A stretch of DNA of 64,000 nucleotides from Phalacrocorax aristotelis (GCF_949628215.1 NC_134283.1:12027638-12091637), one strand, 5' to 3'; shown: positions 37,776-47,414, numbered from the stretch's first letter. Program-made: numbers and translations. Notes: generated by a model from the letters alone, not told the origin.

Positions 37776-40259
37776 AGACCATGAGCTATTCATGATGTGA
37801 GAAACCACTGAAGTTTGTAAGGTAGACAGAAGATTGGAAAGTAAATTCAGGTGTGAAAGAAGGGAGGTTATTGTTTAGTCTGAGGTAAAACACTAGAGAA
37901 AGAATGGATGATTTGTGGATAGGCCAAATATTGAGCAAAGGGATAATTGATGCATACCAGTAGAACTGTAAACATGATTCGGGAAAGTCTTGAGGCAAGG
38001 GTGATGGCCTAATACTGCAGAAGAGAACAGTATGGTGAGAGGTGAGGAGCAATACTATCACATCCTTTTTTTGTGGTATTTCAACTGTGTGTTTTTCAGA
38101 ACAGAACTGAATCCTGTATCTGAAAAGCATTCGGAATATTCTGGGCACCATGAATATGGTCAGTGAAATATGGTCTTAACTATAAAAGAGGAACTATGTA
38201 TGTAATGGCTCATTAACCATGCAAAATTGTGAATGGATAAACCGCTTACAACTTCCCAGACTAATTGTACATGATTACAGGTGACAAGTTGGAAACAGAT
38301 TGGGTTATGAGCACCATTTAAATGGAGGTGAGCAGTAATCAGGCAAATGGAAGTGAAGAGATGCTCCCAGTCAGCTAGCTCAGTAACTGCAAAGGACTGA
38401 GCTCTCAGGAGAGGAGCCAGAAATCAGTAGAGCACAAGGACAGCAAAGGTTGAGGACATGGTAATAGAGACCCTGGAGATAAGTGGAATGATATGAAAAG
38501 GGAAGAGGAAGATAGCATTGATTTGAGTCGGTTCACCTTGGAGTTGTAAATCGTGTTTCTCCAAAGGAGAAAAGCTGTAATGATAAGTAATTAAATCATC
38601 TGTCATTGGACCAAACTGCACATCAGAAATGGTAATCAGTCACCAGCTGCCTTGCCCAGCTGAAGGGAAGGTCCTCATTGACTTGTCATACCATGCTGCA
38701 TACTGATCTACCAGCCTCCAAGGCTTTGGCACATAAAGCCTTTTCCTTTGAAAACTGTCATGTGTGGCAGCTTTTATGTGCAGTATCATGTTTCCCCTCC
38801 CTGGGGCAGAAAACACAGGAGAGGGGAGAGTTTGTGTTTCATTACACCACAAGAAGTAAGTTGGTAGATTGCCTGCTCTTTATTTGCATAGGAAACTACT
38901 GCCACTCCATCCCTGCCTACTCCCCAGTGCACTCGGGGCACAGCACTACACCCGGCTGAGGATGGTGTCCCCTCATCACTTTCAGGACAGCTGTACCATC
39001 CTTTCTGCTCCACAGTGCCTATTCCTGCCCTAGCCAAATCTGTCTCCTTTCTCCCCCACCCCTTCTGCAGGTGGGAGAGAGGTTGGGCCATGCTGGCATT
39101 CACCCCAAGAAGTTTTGCGTGCAGATAGGACATTCTGGAGCATTGTCAGTAGCAATGAAATATTCTAGTTTAACAAGGTAGTAAAATAAATGTGTAATAG
39201 CACTCTGATTCTGAACGGGGCTGCCACATGCCATGTTCTGTGTATACTTCTGAGCTGTTAGGTCGGAAAGCAGAGTACTGTACTGCCCTTGCAGCCTTTA
39301 AAGCCAGCCTGCATCCTGTAGTCAGGTAAGCCATTTCGCAGCCCATGGGAGTCAAAGGCCTGAGAACAGCACAGGATCCGAGTTCAGGTGAAATCAAGAG
39401 GCTTCAGTGTTCCAGTGCAATAAAAACTCTTAACAGTCACAAAATTCACTTTCATAAAGCAGATATTTACATTCCTCCACTATTATATTTTTCTATTCAG
39501 TTTCCTTCCACACTAGAAGAAATCAGCACAGCTGACTTTGTATAAATGACTTCTGGTGCTGTTTTGAATCGTGGAGCACTCCTGTCCTCCCCTAGCTTTG
39601 AGACAGTGAGATCTGCTTTGAGATGGAAGAATAGCACCCTCAAGAGTTGACAGCCATGCTGCTTCAGGGATCCATAGTATGCAACAAGACATCTTTCCTC
39701 TTTCTGTTAACTCCCCAACACATGTAACTGAAGCAACAACACTTTTCTCTTTACATTAGATTTGAAATATTTGATATCAGCCACTGTTGATATGAATGTG
39801 GAAATAAGCATTTGTGCTTGTCTGAGGGATGATCAGCTTCTAAACACTTTATTTGCCTTCAGAGAAGGAGGGACAATAAAAAGATGAAGAATTGTCTTAT
39901 CTAAGTCTGGGAACCCCATTTTATACCATATTAGGACAATTTGAACAGGAATTTATGTTTTTGTGTAAGAAGATTATTTAAACGTTCTTACCTGAGATAA
40001 AAGGGGTCTATGTAAAAAATAAAATACTGAGCAAACCAGTCCTTAAATTGCGGGGACTTGTTCGTTAATTACAGTAATTAGGAATGGAATCTAATCCTAA
40101 ACTTTCTGATTTACTTTGAATTTCTTTTAATATGTGGTTAGGCCTTAATTTCAGAATGATTATAAAATGTGAGAGCGTTTTAAGACTACAGAGGCATAGG
40201 TATCATTATTAAATTACAAACTTAGTTATATGCTTCTGCTGTTTCATGCAGCACTGACC

Positions 40260-40325
40260 TTTTATTCTGAAAGTCCGTGGCCTATTCCTGTTTTTGCTGA
40301 CTTCAGAGTCGGATAAGGCCCTTCG
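40260..40325 (+). repeat. Old amniote interspersed repeat fragment
   Basis: The text cctattcctg...gctgacttcagagtcggataaggccc resembles a widespread reptile/bird repeat with the motif 'actgacttcaatgggactcggatcaggccc'. Related pieces occur near 49785 and 50190. Confidence 0.45.
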
Positions 40326-41608
40326 AAAACTCCAAGTATAAACTTCTCACCAGCTACTATTCCAGATGATATTTCTCCCAGCAGGCAAAAAGTCCAGCTC
40401 TGGGTTTGTTCATTTTCTGGGAGTGGGTTCACTTGAGTAGAACAAGCAGAATTTAGACAGCCAGGTACAGTACTCTCTACTCCAAAGCATCCTAAACTCG
40501 CTCCTGTCACAGACTTGAGCCTCTGTATTGTGGCTTTATTCAGAGTTCTTCTTGCTAGTGTTTTGGTTGTTTAGGCAGTGCTACAGCCCCCCGTGGACCA
40601 CCGAAGCACCGAAGTGAGGCACTGCTGTTGTGTTGAAGCCAACACGTGTAACTTTAGAAAATACTGACTGTATATAAAAAGAATTTAGGATTGATTTTTT
40701 TCTGTTGATAGTGAAAGGTGAAAAGTATATTCTGTAGTATGTAAATTAATATGTCTCCCTGCTGTAATTAAAGAAGCCATTCTCCTGAGAGGATACTAGA
40801 GTGCAAAAGCAAACTGACTCTGCTGATTTCACATATGCATTGTGTGATAAAAAAACATGGGTTCCTGGTACATTGTCATTTTGTTTCTTGTTCAAGTCTT
40901 TGTCAATTATTTTTATTGCAAGGAATCTGTCAAACCCTTTCTAAGCAAGGAATTTACTGTGACAAATCTATGTTTTACTAGAACATCCAGAATTAAGAAT
41001 TGCAGCAATATTTTTCCTCTCCAGCCATTGCTATGTTTGAATTATTTCCTCTCCAAATCTTCCCGTAGCAATTTTAAGACTGCACCTGCTCCAACGGCCT
41101 TGACTTGCCCCTTCTTTATGCCAGTTTCAAAGGGACTTTCTGGGCTTCCTAAAGCACACCTGGGAGGTATGCAAGAGAGGATAGATACATCTGTTCTGCA
41201 GGCTACGAGGGATCGCAGCAGCAAGAAACCGTCTTCATCCTCACCCCTCCCGAGCTGAAGCTTGAAACGGGGGCTCCTGGGCGGGCTGCGGCGTTACGCA
41301 GGAGCTGCTGTTAGGGGCATACCCTGCTTCCCTGGGAGAGTCGCGGTGGCTGAGACAGGCAGCTCCCCTCTCCAGTCCCGCGGTGCGGGAAGGCTCGATC
41401 GCCTGGAAGCGGAGGCCGGGAAGGCCAACAGCGCCTGCAGGGCGGCTGCGGCCGCGGGGCCAGGCACCCGTCCGGGCTGCCGGGCTCCTGCGGGGCTGCG
41501 CGCCGGGAGCAGAGCCGGCTCCGTCCCGGGGGAAGGCCGAGAGTCGCTCCGCGCCGGCACCGCTCGAGATTGCTGTATGTGCGCTTTGGCCGATCTGGAA
41601 TTAAATTT

Positions 41609-41611
41609 ACC
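41609..41611 (-). other. Candidate splice donor of a divergent transcript
   Basis: On the minus strand, CAG|GTAAAT occurs with the exon edge at 41611, about 0.9 kb upstream of the CEBPA start and pointing away from it. Mammals have a divergent non-coding transcript at CEBPA. Here only one splice-like site is seen, so the call is weak. Confidence 0.25.
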
Positions 41612-42108
41612 TGCTGTATTCGTGCGGGGGGTGAGGGGGGATACCCGCGCGTCTATCCCGCCCTTCCTGCGGCCGGCGGCACCGGGGCCGCTGGCCCGCG
41701 GGTGCCCGGCTCGGGCTGTCCCATCCCGTCCCGTCCCCGGAGGGCAGCTACTCCGGGCTTGACGGCGCGACAGTAAGCACGGAGCGTAGCAGGGCAGCCC
41801 AGCCGCTCGCCGCCGAGCAGAGAGGAGCTGAGGAGCCCCTGCTGCCGCCCGAGGTCTCCGCCCCTGCCCGCTGGGCGCCATCCCCGGACGGGTCCTAGCG
41901 CCGCTCGGGGCCGGGCGCCGCCGGTCCCGCCGTGACCGGGCGAGCCCCGCCGGTGAAGCCGGGCCGCGGTGGGATGTGGCGCGGCCCGCCCCGCTCGCCC
42001 GCTCTGAGCCCGCCCGGCGACGGGGTGCTGCCGGCAGGTAGCCACGGCCGGTGAGGCAGCGACTTGGGTCCCGCCGGCAAACACGGACGGGCGGCTATTC
42101 CCGACTGG

Positions 42109-42120
42109 GCAAATATTTGC
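42109..42120. promoter_or_regulatory. CEBPA: AT-rich palindrome in CEBPA upstream island
   Basis: gcaaatatttgc is a perfect 12-bp palindrome, conspicuous inside GC-rich DNA about 430 bp before the likely start. It contains forkhead-like TATTTGC on both strands. Function is not shown. Confidence 0.35.
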
Positions 42121-42440
42121 GAGGTCGCACGGATGATGGTGAGCTGTGAGACTTTCCCCGCAGCGCGGGCTGGGGCCGCCGGGCGCAGGGGTGGGAGCGG
42201 GCGGTGGAAGCGCATCAGCCGTCTCCGGCCGCTCTGCCCCGCCGAGCGGCCCCAGGCAGGGAGCGCGCAAAGTACCCGCGCCCCTTCCCCGGGCCTCGTA
42301 TCTTGTCGGCGGCGGACGCAGCTCAGCGCCCTGCGCCCCCGCGCTCGGGGCAGCGGCGGCGGTGAGCCGGGGGGAGAGGGCCGCTCTCCCTGCGGGCAGC
42401 CGGCTCTGCCCTGTCGGGGCGCTAAGACCCGGCTGCGCGG

Positions 42441-42453
42441 TGGTCAAAGGTTC
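42441..42453 (+). promoter_or_regulatory. CEBPA: DR1 nuclear-receptor site (HNF4/RXR type)
   Basis: TGGTCAAAGGTTC matches the direct repeat with one-base spacing (AGGTCA A AGGTCA) at 10 of 13 positions. It lies about 90-100 bp upstream of the likely start. HNF4 and PPAR-RXR dimers use such sites in liver and fat, where CEBPA is active; use here is inferred. Confidence 0.45.
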
Positions 42454-42470
42454 CCAGCAGGAATTGTTGG

Positions 42471-42482
42471 ACACTAGAGGGC
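42471..42482 (+). promoter_or_regulatory. CEBPA: CTCF-like core motif at CEBPA promoter
   Basis: ACACTAGAGGGC fits the CTCF core CCASYAGRKGGC at 11 of 12 positions and is only 25 bp upstream of the TATA box. Occupancy cannot be judged from sequence. Confidence 0.4.
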
Positions 42483-42507
42483 GATCCCTGGCCCTGCTGC
42501 GGGGGTG

Positions 42508-42515
42508 TATATATA
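42508..42515 (+). promoter_or_regulatory. CEBPA: CEBPA TATA box
   Basis: TATATATA is flanked by GC-rich DNA and lies at the expected distance before the coding region. Transcription would start about 30 bp downstream, near 42540, giving a leader of about 205 nt. Confidence 0.75.
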
Positions 42516-42539
42516 CAGCACGCAGGACCGAGGCAACCC

Positions 42540-42744
42540 ATTAGCAACAGGGCAGGCAGGGAGGGAGAGGGGTTCGGGCGGGCTGGGGCGGGGGACGGGC
42601 TGCGGGCGCGCCGCGCCGTGCTGTGTCGCGCCGCGGTGCCGTTCGCCTCCGAGGGCCGGGGTGCCGCGGGCTTGGTAGAGCCGCCCCGTCCGAAACCTGG
42701 ATTGCAGGAGCCATTCACCATGCCCGGCAGACTGTAGGTGCTTC
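42540..42744 (+). other. CEBPA: CEBPA 5' leader
   Basis: The leader is inferred to run from about 30 bp after the TATA box to the ATG. Its first part (42559-42605) has many G-runs of three or more on the sense strand and could fold into RNA G-quadruplexes. Its end holds the five-codon uORF. No introns are indicated. Confidence 0.6.
42720..42737 (+). CDS. CEBPA upstream ORF (MPGRL), translational control
   Basis: ATG at 42720 opens a five-codon frame (Met-Pro-Gly-Arg-Leu) ending in TAG at 42735-42737, seven nucleotides before the CEBPA ATG. Mammalian CEBPA has the same five-codon length, the same Met-Pro-Gly start and the same seven-nucleotide spacing. In the known mechanism, ribosomes that translate the uORF reinitiate downstream at the short-isoform start, while leaky scanning gives full-length protein. 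The uORF ATG here has A at -3 (cacc before ATG). Confidence 0.9.
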
Positions 42745-43722
42745 ATGGAGCAAGCCAACTTCTACGAGGTCGATTCCCGGCCCCCGATGAGTAGCGGCCA
42801 GCACCACCAGCTCCAGACTCCCCTGCCCGGCAGCGCCTACAGCTACAGAGAGGCTCCCTCGGCGGCGGCACCTGCTCCGGGCGGCGCGGAGCTCGGCGAC
42901 ATCTGCGAGAACGAGAACTCCATCGACATCAGCGCCTACATCGACCCCGCCGCCTTCAACGACGAGTTCCTGGCCGACCTCTTCCAGCACAGCAAGCAGC
43001 AGGAGAAAGCCAAGGCCATCCTGGCCGGGGATTTCGACTTCCACAGCATGCATGGGGCCGGCGCCGCCGCCTCGGCGCCGGGGCACCAGCAGCAGCACCA
43101 CCAGCAGCCGCTCTTCGGCTGCGTGGCCGGCTACATGGACGGCAAGCTCGACCCCCTCTACGAGCGCATCGCCGCGCCCGGCTTGCGGCCGCTGGTGATT
43201 AAGCAGGAGCCCCGCGAGGAGGAGGAGGTCAAGTCGGCGGCCCTGTCGGCCCTCTACCCCCACCACGCTCCGCAGCAGCACCCGTCCCACCTGCAGTACC
43301 AAATCGCCCACTGCGCCCAGACCACCATGCACCTCCAGCCCGGGCACCCCACGCCGCCCCCCACGCCTGTGCCCAGCCCGCACCACCCGCACCACCCGCA
43401 CCCCCCCGGCGGCCTGCCCGCCGCCGGCGCCCTCAAGATGATGCCCGCGGACCACCGGAGCAAATCGAAAAAGACAGTCGACAAGAACAGCAACGAGTAC
43501 CGGGTGCGGCGGGAGCGCAACAACATCGCGGTGCGCAAGAGCCGGGACAAGGCCAAGCAGCGCAACGTGGAGACGCAGCAGAAGGTGCTAGAGCTCACCA
43601 CCGACAACGAGCGGCTGCGCAAGCGGGTGGAGCAGCTCACCCGGGAGCTGGAGACTCTGCGGGGCATCTTCAGGCAGCTGCCCGAGAGCTCGCTGGTGAA
43701 GGCGATGGGCAGCTGCGCCTAG
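42745..43722 (+). CDS. CEBPA: C/EBP alpha, bZIP transcription factor (complete)
   Basis: A single exon encodes 325 residues of C/EBP alpha, the nuclear activator that commits liver, fat and granulocyte cells and slows proliferation. The N-terminal activation segment holds [22 protein letters not shown] (split here as 59-68 and 69-80). A His/Gln-rich linker follows (about 114-121). VIKQEP at 151-156 is the conserved SUMO site, with Lys153. [12 protein letters not shown] at 201-212 is the conserved phosphorylated Pro/Thr region, and a His-Pro repeat runs 213-221. The basic region is about 244-275 with NNIAVRKSR at 259-267. The zipper has leucines at 284, 291, 298, 305 and 312. The C-terminus is [11 protein letters not shown]. 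Met102 (43048-43050) is the probable start of the p30 isoform, which lacks the first activation element. The start follows the uORF by seven nucleotides and has T at -3 and G at +4. Confidence 0.99.
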   Translation: MEQANFYEVDSRPPMSSGQHHQLQTPLPGSAYSYREAPSAAAPAPGGAELGDICENENSIDISAYIDPAAFNDEFLADLFQHSKQQEKAKAILAGDFDFHSMHGAGAAASAPGHQQQHHQQPLFGCVAGYMDGKLDPLYERIAAPGLRPLVIKQEPREEEEVKSAALSALYPHHAPQQHPSHLQYQIAHCAQTTMHLQPGHPTPPPTPVPSPHHPHHPHPPGGLPAAGALKMMPADHRSKSKKTVDKNSNEYRVRRERNNIAVRKSRDKAKQRNVETQQKVLELTTDNERLRKRVEQLTRELETLRGIFRQLPESSLVKAMGSCA

Positions 43723-44048
43723 CGCCGCGCCGGGACTGGCGGGGCGGCCGCGCCCGTTACCGGCCTGCCCTCGCTCACCTATAGATACTATACGTACCGG
43801 AGCTCGGCGATCTCAGATTGTTTCGGGGGGGGAGGGCGGGGAGGGGGCTGGGGTTTTTGTTTTGTTTTGTTTGGTTGGTTTTTTTTTTTTTTAACAATTA
43901 ACGACCAATACAAGATGCCAGGCAGCTGTAGTATTAAAAGGTTTGTGCCTTAGGGATAACACACGAATAAGCTGAAAACATGGTGGGTTTTATAAGGAGA
44001 AAGGAGAGTGGAAGGAGGACATTCAAAAGCCCACGTGTCTACACAGGG

Positions 44049-44071
44049 TAAATAATAATAATAATAATAAA
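44049..44071 (+). repeat. AAT microsatellite in CEBPA 3' UTR
   Basis: About seven tandem AAT/ATA units end in an incidental AATAAA (44066-44071), which could also serve as a proximal poly(A) signal. Confidence 0.85.
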
Positions 44072-44486
44072 GCACACATAGCAATCCAGATGTGCCTTAA
44101 AAGCTGGCTGCAGGAGCTCTGGGGTGCTGGCCAGGCCTCCCCCGAGCTCGCTTGTGGTGCAGCAGGCAGGGGCAGCTGCAGGGAGGTGGCAAGGAGAGGG
44201 CTGAGGCTGAGCGACGTGCAGTGCCAGACGCCCGTTTGGAGCACTGAGGTGTGGGGCAGCTGCCGGACTGCTGCCAGAATTGTGCCAGCCTGGCTTAGCT
44301 GCCTCTGCCGAGCCCTGTCCCTGCCTTGGCTGGGAGCAGGGCAGGGGCCACCACCACTGCGGGACCAATGGACAGCCTGGGACTGACGGAGCAGCAGCTC
44401 GCGAGGGAGCGTGGTGAGCTCTCTCCATCAAAAGGAAGAGCAGCAGTGTCTTGTACTGTATGTCACGACGTGGCGAAGCACAAATG

Positions 44487-44492
44487 AATAAA
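44487..44492 (+). terminator. CEBPA: CEBPA candidate polyadenylation signal (proximal)
   Basis: AATAAA 765 nt after the stop codon, followed by a T-rich stretch near 44520-44580. An mRNA of about 2 kb would result. Confidence 0.5.
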
Positions 44493-45243
44493 TACCTATC
44501 AATGCGGGTATTTACTATGAACTTTCAGTGTATTTTGCTTTATTCCAGGACATTTAGCTCCTCTTCAAGTCTCTGTCTGTCTCATGTAATGTGAAAGCCT
44601 TTCCGTGTATACTAGCTACACTTTATTTTTATTGCATTACTTAGATCTTTGCCATCACACGACTTTCTTATCTGGTGACAGAGACTATGCCCTTGCCCTT
44701 GTGCTGCAACGTTATTTTATTATTTGTGTGGATGAGTGAGTGTGAGTGTGTGTCGTGTCGACTTCGTCACGTCGTCTTGGGCTGGCTGCTGCCTCCCGAC
44801 CCTGAGGCAGGGGTTCCCGGGAGGCGGCGCAGGATGCCTGCAGTGGGGTGAGGAGGCTCGTCCTTGGTGCTGGAGCACCTTTGGACTCTGGAGCTTCTCC
44901 CAGGGTGAGAGAAAAATAAGCAAACAAAGAGCCTCCCCCCACTTCCAGGGAGCATTGGTCACCACGTGGAGCATTTCTTCCTCACGTCATAGCTGCGCAA
45001 GAGGTTGTCCAGTTGCAATAGTTGTGATGGGAGAGGAGAACAAGGTGGAGACGTGAAGCTGTTTGGACGTGTGACAGCAGGAGTGCAGTGCTGGTGGTGT
45101 GTGCATGCATGTGCCATGTGTGTACATGGTGTGTATGGGTATGTATACACGTATATATATGCACACACATTGGTGGGGTTTTTGGAAATTAGGAAGGGGG
45201 GAACTGCATATAAAGTTTGTCGGAAGTCCTGGTTACAATCATA

Positions 45244-45249
45244 AATAAA
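45244..45249 (+). terminator. CEBPA: CEBPA candidate polyadenylation signal (distal)
   Basis: AATAAA followed within 30-45 nt by a TG-rich stretch (ctctgtgtgtttcc), a good downstream element. An mRNA of about 2.7 kb would result. A further AATAAA lies at 45420-45425. Confidence 0.5.
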
Positions 45250-45477
45250 CAGCATATATTCTACCATAACCATTCGCCTCTGTGTGTTTCCAGTTCTTTT
45301 TCTGTGGCAGGAGTGCGAAAGCCCTTCTCCTCCCCTGGACCACATGTCCCGCTCCCCTGCCAGGACTGGTGACCCAAACGCCTCGGTGGAGCGCAACTCC
45401 CTCGTTTTCGCCCCAGAGAAATAAATACACGGTTGCCTTTAAGAGAACGGCAATTTCCTAAATAGTTGTGGTGTCAG

Positions 45478-46450
45478 ATGTGTGCCTGTGAGTCACCCTC
45501 CGCTTAACCCTTCCACCCGCGCCGCGGCTGGGCCGGGGGCTCGTCCCGCCCGCGACGGGCCCGCCGCCTCCCCGCGACGGCCTTCGGGAGGCGGTGAGAG
45601 GCAGCCGGGAGGGGCGAGGGAGGCGTCCCGGCGACGAGGCCGCGCAGCCCACCCGCAGCGCGGGCTCGGGGCCCTACCGCCGCCCCGGCGCGGCGACGCC
45701 GCGGGCCGCTGGCGGGGCACAGGGGACAAGCCCGTCACCCGGGGCACGGCGGGGGCTCGCAAAGGAGGCCGTGGGCAGGGCAGGGCCGGCCCGGGCCGGG
45801 CCCCCCTCGCCCGTCAGCGCTGCCGCTGCCCGGGGGAAAGAGACGCGGCCCGGGTCCCTCCCCGCCCCCGGGGAGTTTTCGTCCCGGCTCGGAGACGCCG
45901 CGCTGGGGCTCCCCGGGGTCGGCGGGACGTGGGGCACGGCGCGGGCTCCTGGGGGGCGCCGGCTCCGCCCGGGCCCCCCCGCCGGGACAGCGGCTGCTCC
46001 GGCCGCCTCCCGCCGCGCGCGCGGGGGCACCGCGCCGCCCCGCCTTCCCCGGGAGCGGGGCCGGCAGCGCGCGGAGGGGAGGTGGCGCGAGGCCCGGCGG
46101 CGATAGGGCCCCGCGCCGTGAGGCGGGAAGGGGCGGCCGTCAGAGGGTAGGCGGCTCCGGCCGGGCCGTCCCGGCGCGGCCCCGCGGCGGCGGCCAGCCC
46201 TGAGGTGAAGTAACGCCCGGCCTGGTCCGCCCTGTGGCGCGGTGCCCGGGCGGCGTGTGGGGAGGTCAGCGGGCTCCCGCCCCGGTCGCTGCTCATCCTC
46301 CCCTCTGCCGGGGCTTCGGGCCCGGGGCGCCGCTTGCCCGGGCTGGGGCTGCACCTCAGGCGTGTAAGGAAAAGCTGCCCCGGGTCCCCTCCCGTCCCCT
46401 GTGTCCACCTTTTCCTGGTGAAAATGATCCACCCGGGAGAGCGGAGCTCT
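45478..46450. promoter_or_regulatory. Orphan CpG island downstream of CEBPA
   Basis: Roughly 1 kb of extremely CpG-rich DNA begins about 1.75 kb after the CEBPA stop codon and ends sharply. No known exon is recognised in it. Long frames on both strands (45482-46150 plus; 45674-46495 and 45814-46545 minus) are rich in Arg, Pro, Gly and Ala and look like GC-driven shadows. It could be a promoter of a non-coding transcript, an alternative CEBPA-domain regulatory island, or a misplaced first exon of a distant gene. Boundaries are judged by eye. Confidence 0.7.
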
Positions 46451-46770
46451 CCAACGCTCATTGCCCCCGTGGTGGGCCTGCCATGTGCCATGCATGGCAC
46501 CTCAACAGCAGAAATTAACCAGCGCAAAGAGAGATTTAGACCCACAGGTGCTGGACCCGGTGATGCCCAGGCTGTGAGGCAGGCCCTGTCCTCACAAGGA
46601 CTCCCAAAGCGCCTAGGCCTGGTGCAGGTGCAGCCATGTGAGTGCCGCTTGGCCCCCTGGGCTGGCGGCCACCCTGCCTCACATCAATGGGGACAGCATG
46701 GGGACAGCTCTGAGGGTGCTGGGCTTTGCGTCCTCCTGGCAGGCTTCATGCCAGTCTGCAGACTGGAGGA

Positions 46771-46779
46771 AAGGTAAGG
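46771..46779 (+). other. Strong splice donor downstream of the orphan island
   Basis: AAG|GTAAGG, with the cut after 46773, is a near-ideal vertebrate donor on the plus strand, 0.3 kb beyond the island. It could end the first exon of a transcript starting in the island. No matching acceptor was identified. Confidence 0.3.
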
Positions 46780-47112
46780 CTGCTCCTCCGAAATCCACCA
46801 CAATGGTCAGTCTGCAAGTACTCGCTGCTCGGGATGGGCAAAAGATGACTGCAGCTCAAGATTAAGGGTTTTATTTTTCAGTTAGGTGTAAATTGGGGGA
46901 TTCAGAGCTGGTAATTTTCCAAGGGAAAAGTTAAGTCTAGTGGTGTCAGGTAAAAATAATGACTTTTACTTGGGCTTCCTTCCTCCCCCAGCCCTGCAGA
47001 GCTGCACTCCTGTTGGATATGATGTGCCTTACTGAGCAATGCCGTCCAACGTGTAAAGTGGGGAAACACTGTTATCATTTGAGCAAAGATTATTGCAGGG
47101 TATATGTGGGAG

Positions 47113-47250
47113 GGACTGTAATCTAGTGGTTAGAGCATGGGAATACAGTCTCAGTCGTTTGAGTTACGTTCTGAACTGTGACTCACTGTGTGTGTGTGTG
47201 TGGTTTCAGCAAATCCTTTATGGCCTCAGACAAAGCAGATTTTTCCATTA
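47113..47250 (+). repeat. MIR/CORE-SINE fragment
   Basis: A tRNA-like A box (tctagtggttagagcatggg) is followed by a core region (gagttacgttctgaactgtgactcactgtgtg) and the 'gtttcagcaaatcctttatggcctcag' part, all in the order of MIR. A TG microsatellite has grown inside it (about 47186-47202). Confidence 0.75.
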
Positions 47251-47414
47251 ATTTAAATGAACTGTAGATTAAACAGGTCTTCAGTGGCAGAAGAATCAAC
47301 CATTCTATGATTCAAAATTAAGATCACCTATCTACCACACAGGTGTTTCAATAGTTATATAAACACAGCAGGCCCAGGAATATTGCGAAGGGTAAATTAT
47401 TGATAGCAGGGAAG

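Larger units (their letters stand above)
25350..41250. other. CEBPG-CEBPA intergenic region
   Basis: About 16 kb of AT-rich DNA shows no supported gene on either strand. It holds old SINE remnants (28158, 34195, 37640), an old amniote repeat (40260), a 20-bp minisatellite (33756) and AT-rich stretches with homeodomain and octamer motifs (33930-33960). The longest AT-rich frame (27534-27887, 117 residues) has no recognisable domain. Promoters of both flanking genes face this region (CEBPG at its left edge, CEBPA at its right), so it is a natural place for shared enhancers; that is inference. Confidence 0.7.
41260..43790. promoter_or_regulatory. CEBPA: CEBPA CpG island
   Basis: About 2.5 kb of CpG-rich DNA covers the upstream region, promoter, leader and whole coding region of CEBPA. 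This is the usual arrangement for this intronless gene. Long frames on both strands (41294-41881, 41653-42474, 42715-43455) are GC-driven shadows, not genes. A possible minus-strand splice donor inside it is listed separately. Confidence 0.9.
43723..45270 (+). other. CEBPA: CEBPA 3' untranslated region (extent uncertain)
   Basis: After the stop codon come a G-rich run (43824-43853), a T-rich tract (about 43855-43892) and an AAT microsatellite (44049-44071). Canonical AATAAA signals at 44487-44492 and 45244-45249 would give 3' UTRs of about 0.8 and 1.5 kb. The small frames on both strands here do not look coding. Confidence 0.55.

Noticed and set aside
41653-42474. 273-residue minus-strand frame upstream of CEBPA
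   Set aside because: Low-complexity composition and position in the CpG island indicate a GC shadow; no domain recognised.
42715-43455. 246-residue minus-strand frame opposite CEBPA
   Set aside because: It is the antisense shadow of the CEBPA coding region.
44066-44071. AATAAA as the main CEBPA poly(A) signal
   Set aside because: It arises at the end of an AAT microsatellite, so it may be incidental; the signals at 44487 and 45244 were preferred.
45482-46545. Frames of 222, 273 and 243 residues in the orphan CpG island
   Set aside because: All are Arg/Pro/Gly/Ala-rich, overlap each other on opposite strands, and lack recognisable domains.
47117-47140. tRNA-like sequence (tctagtggttagagca)
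   Set aside because: It has an A-box-like part but cannot form a full cloverleaf and continues into a MIR core, so it is a SINE, not a tRNA gene.
47300-47314. CR1 terminal motif (ccattctatgattc)
   Set aside because: It resembles the CR1 3' end, but the neighbouring sequence does not continue as CR1, so it was not called.
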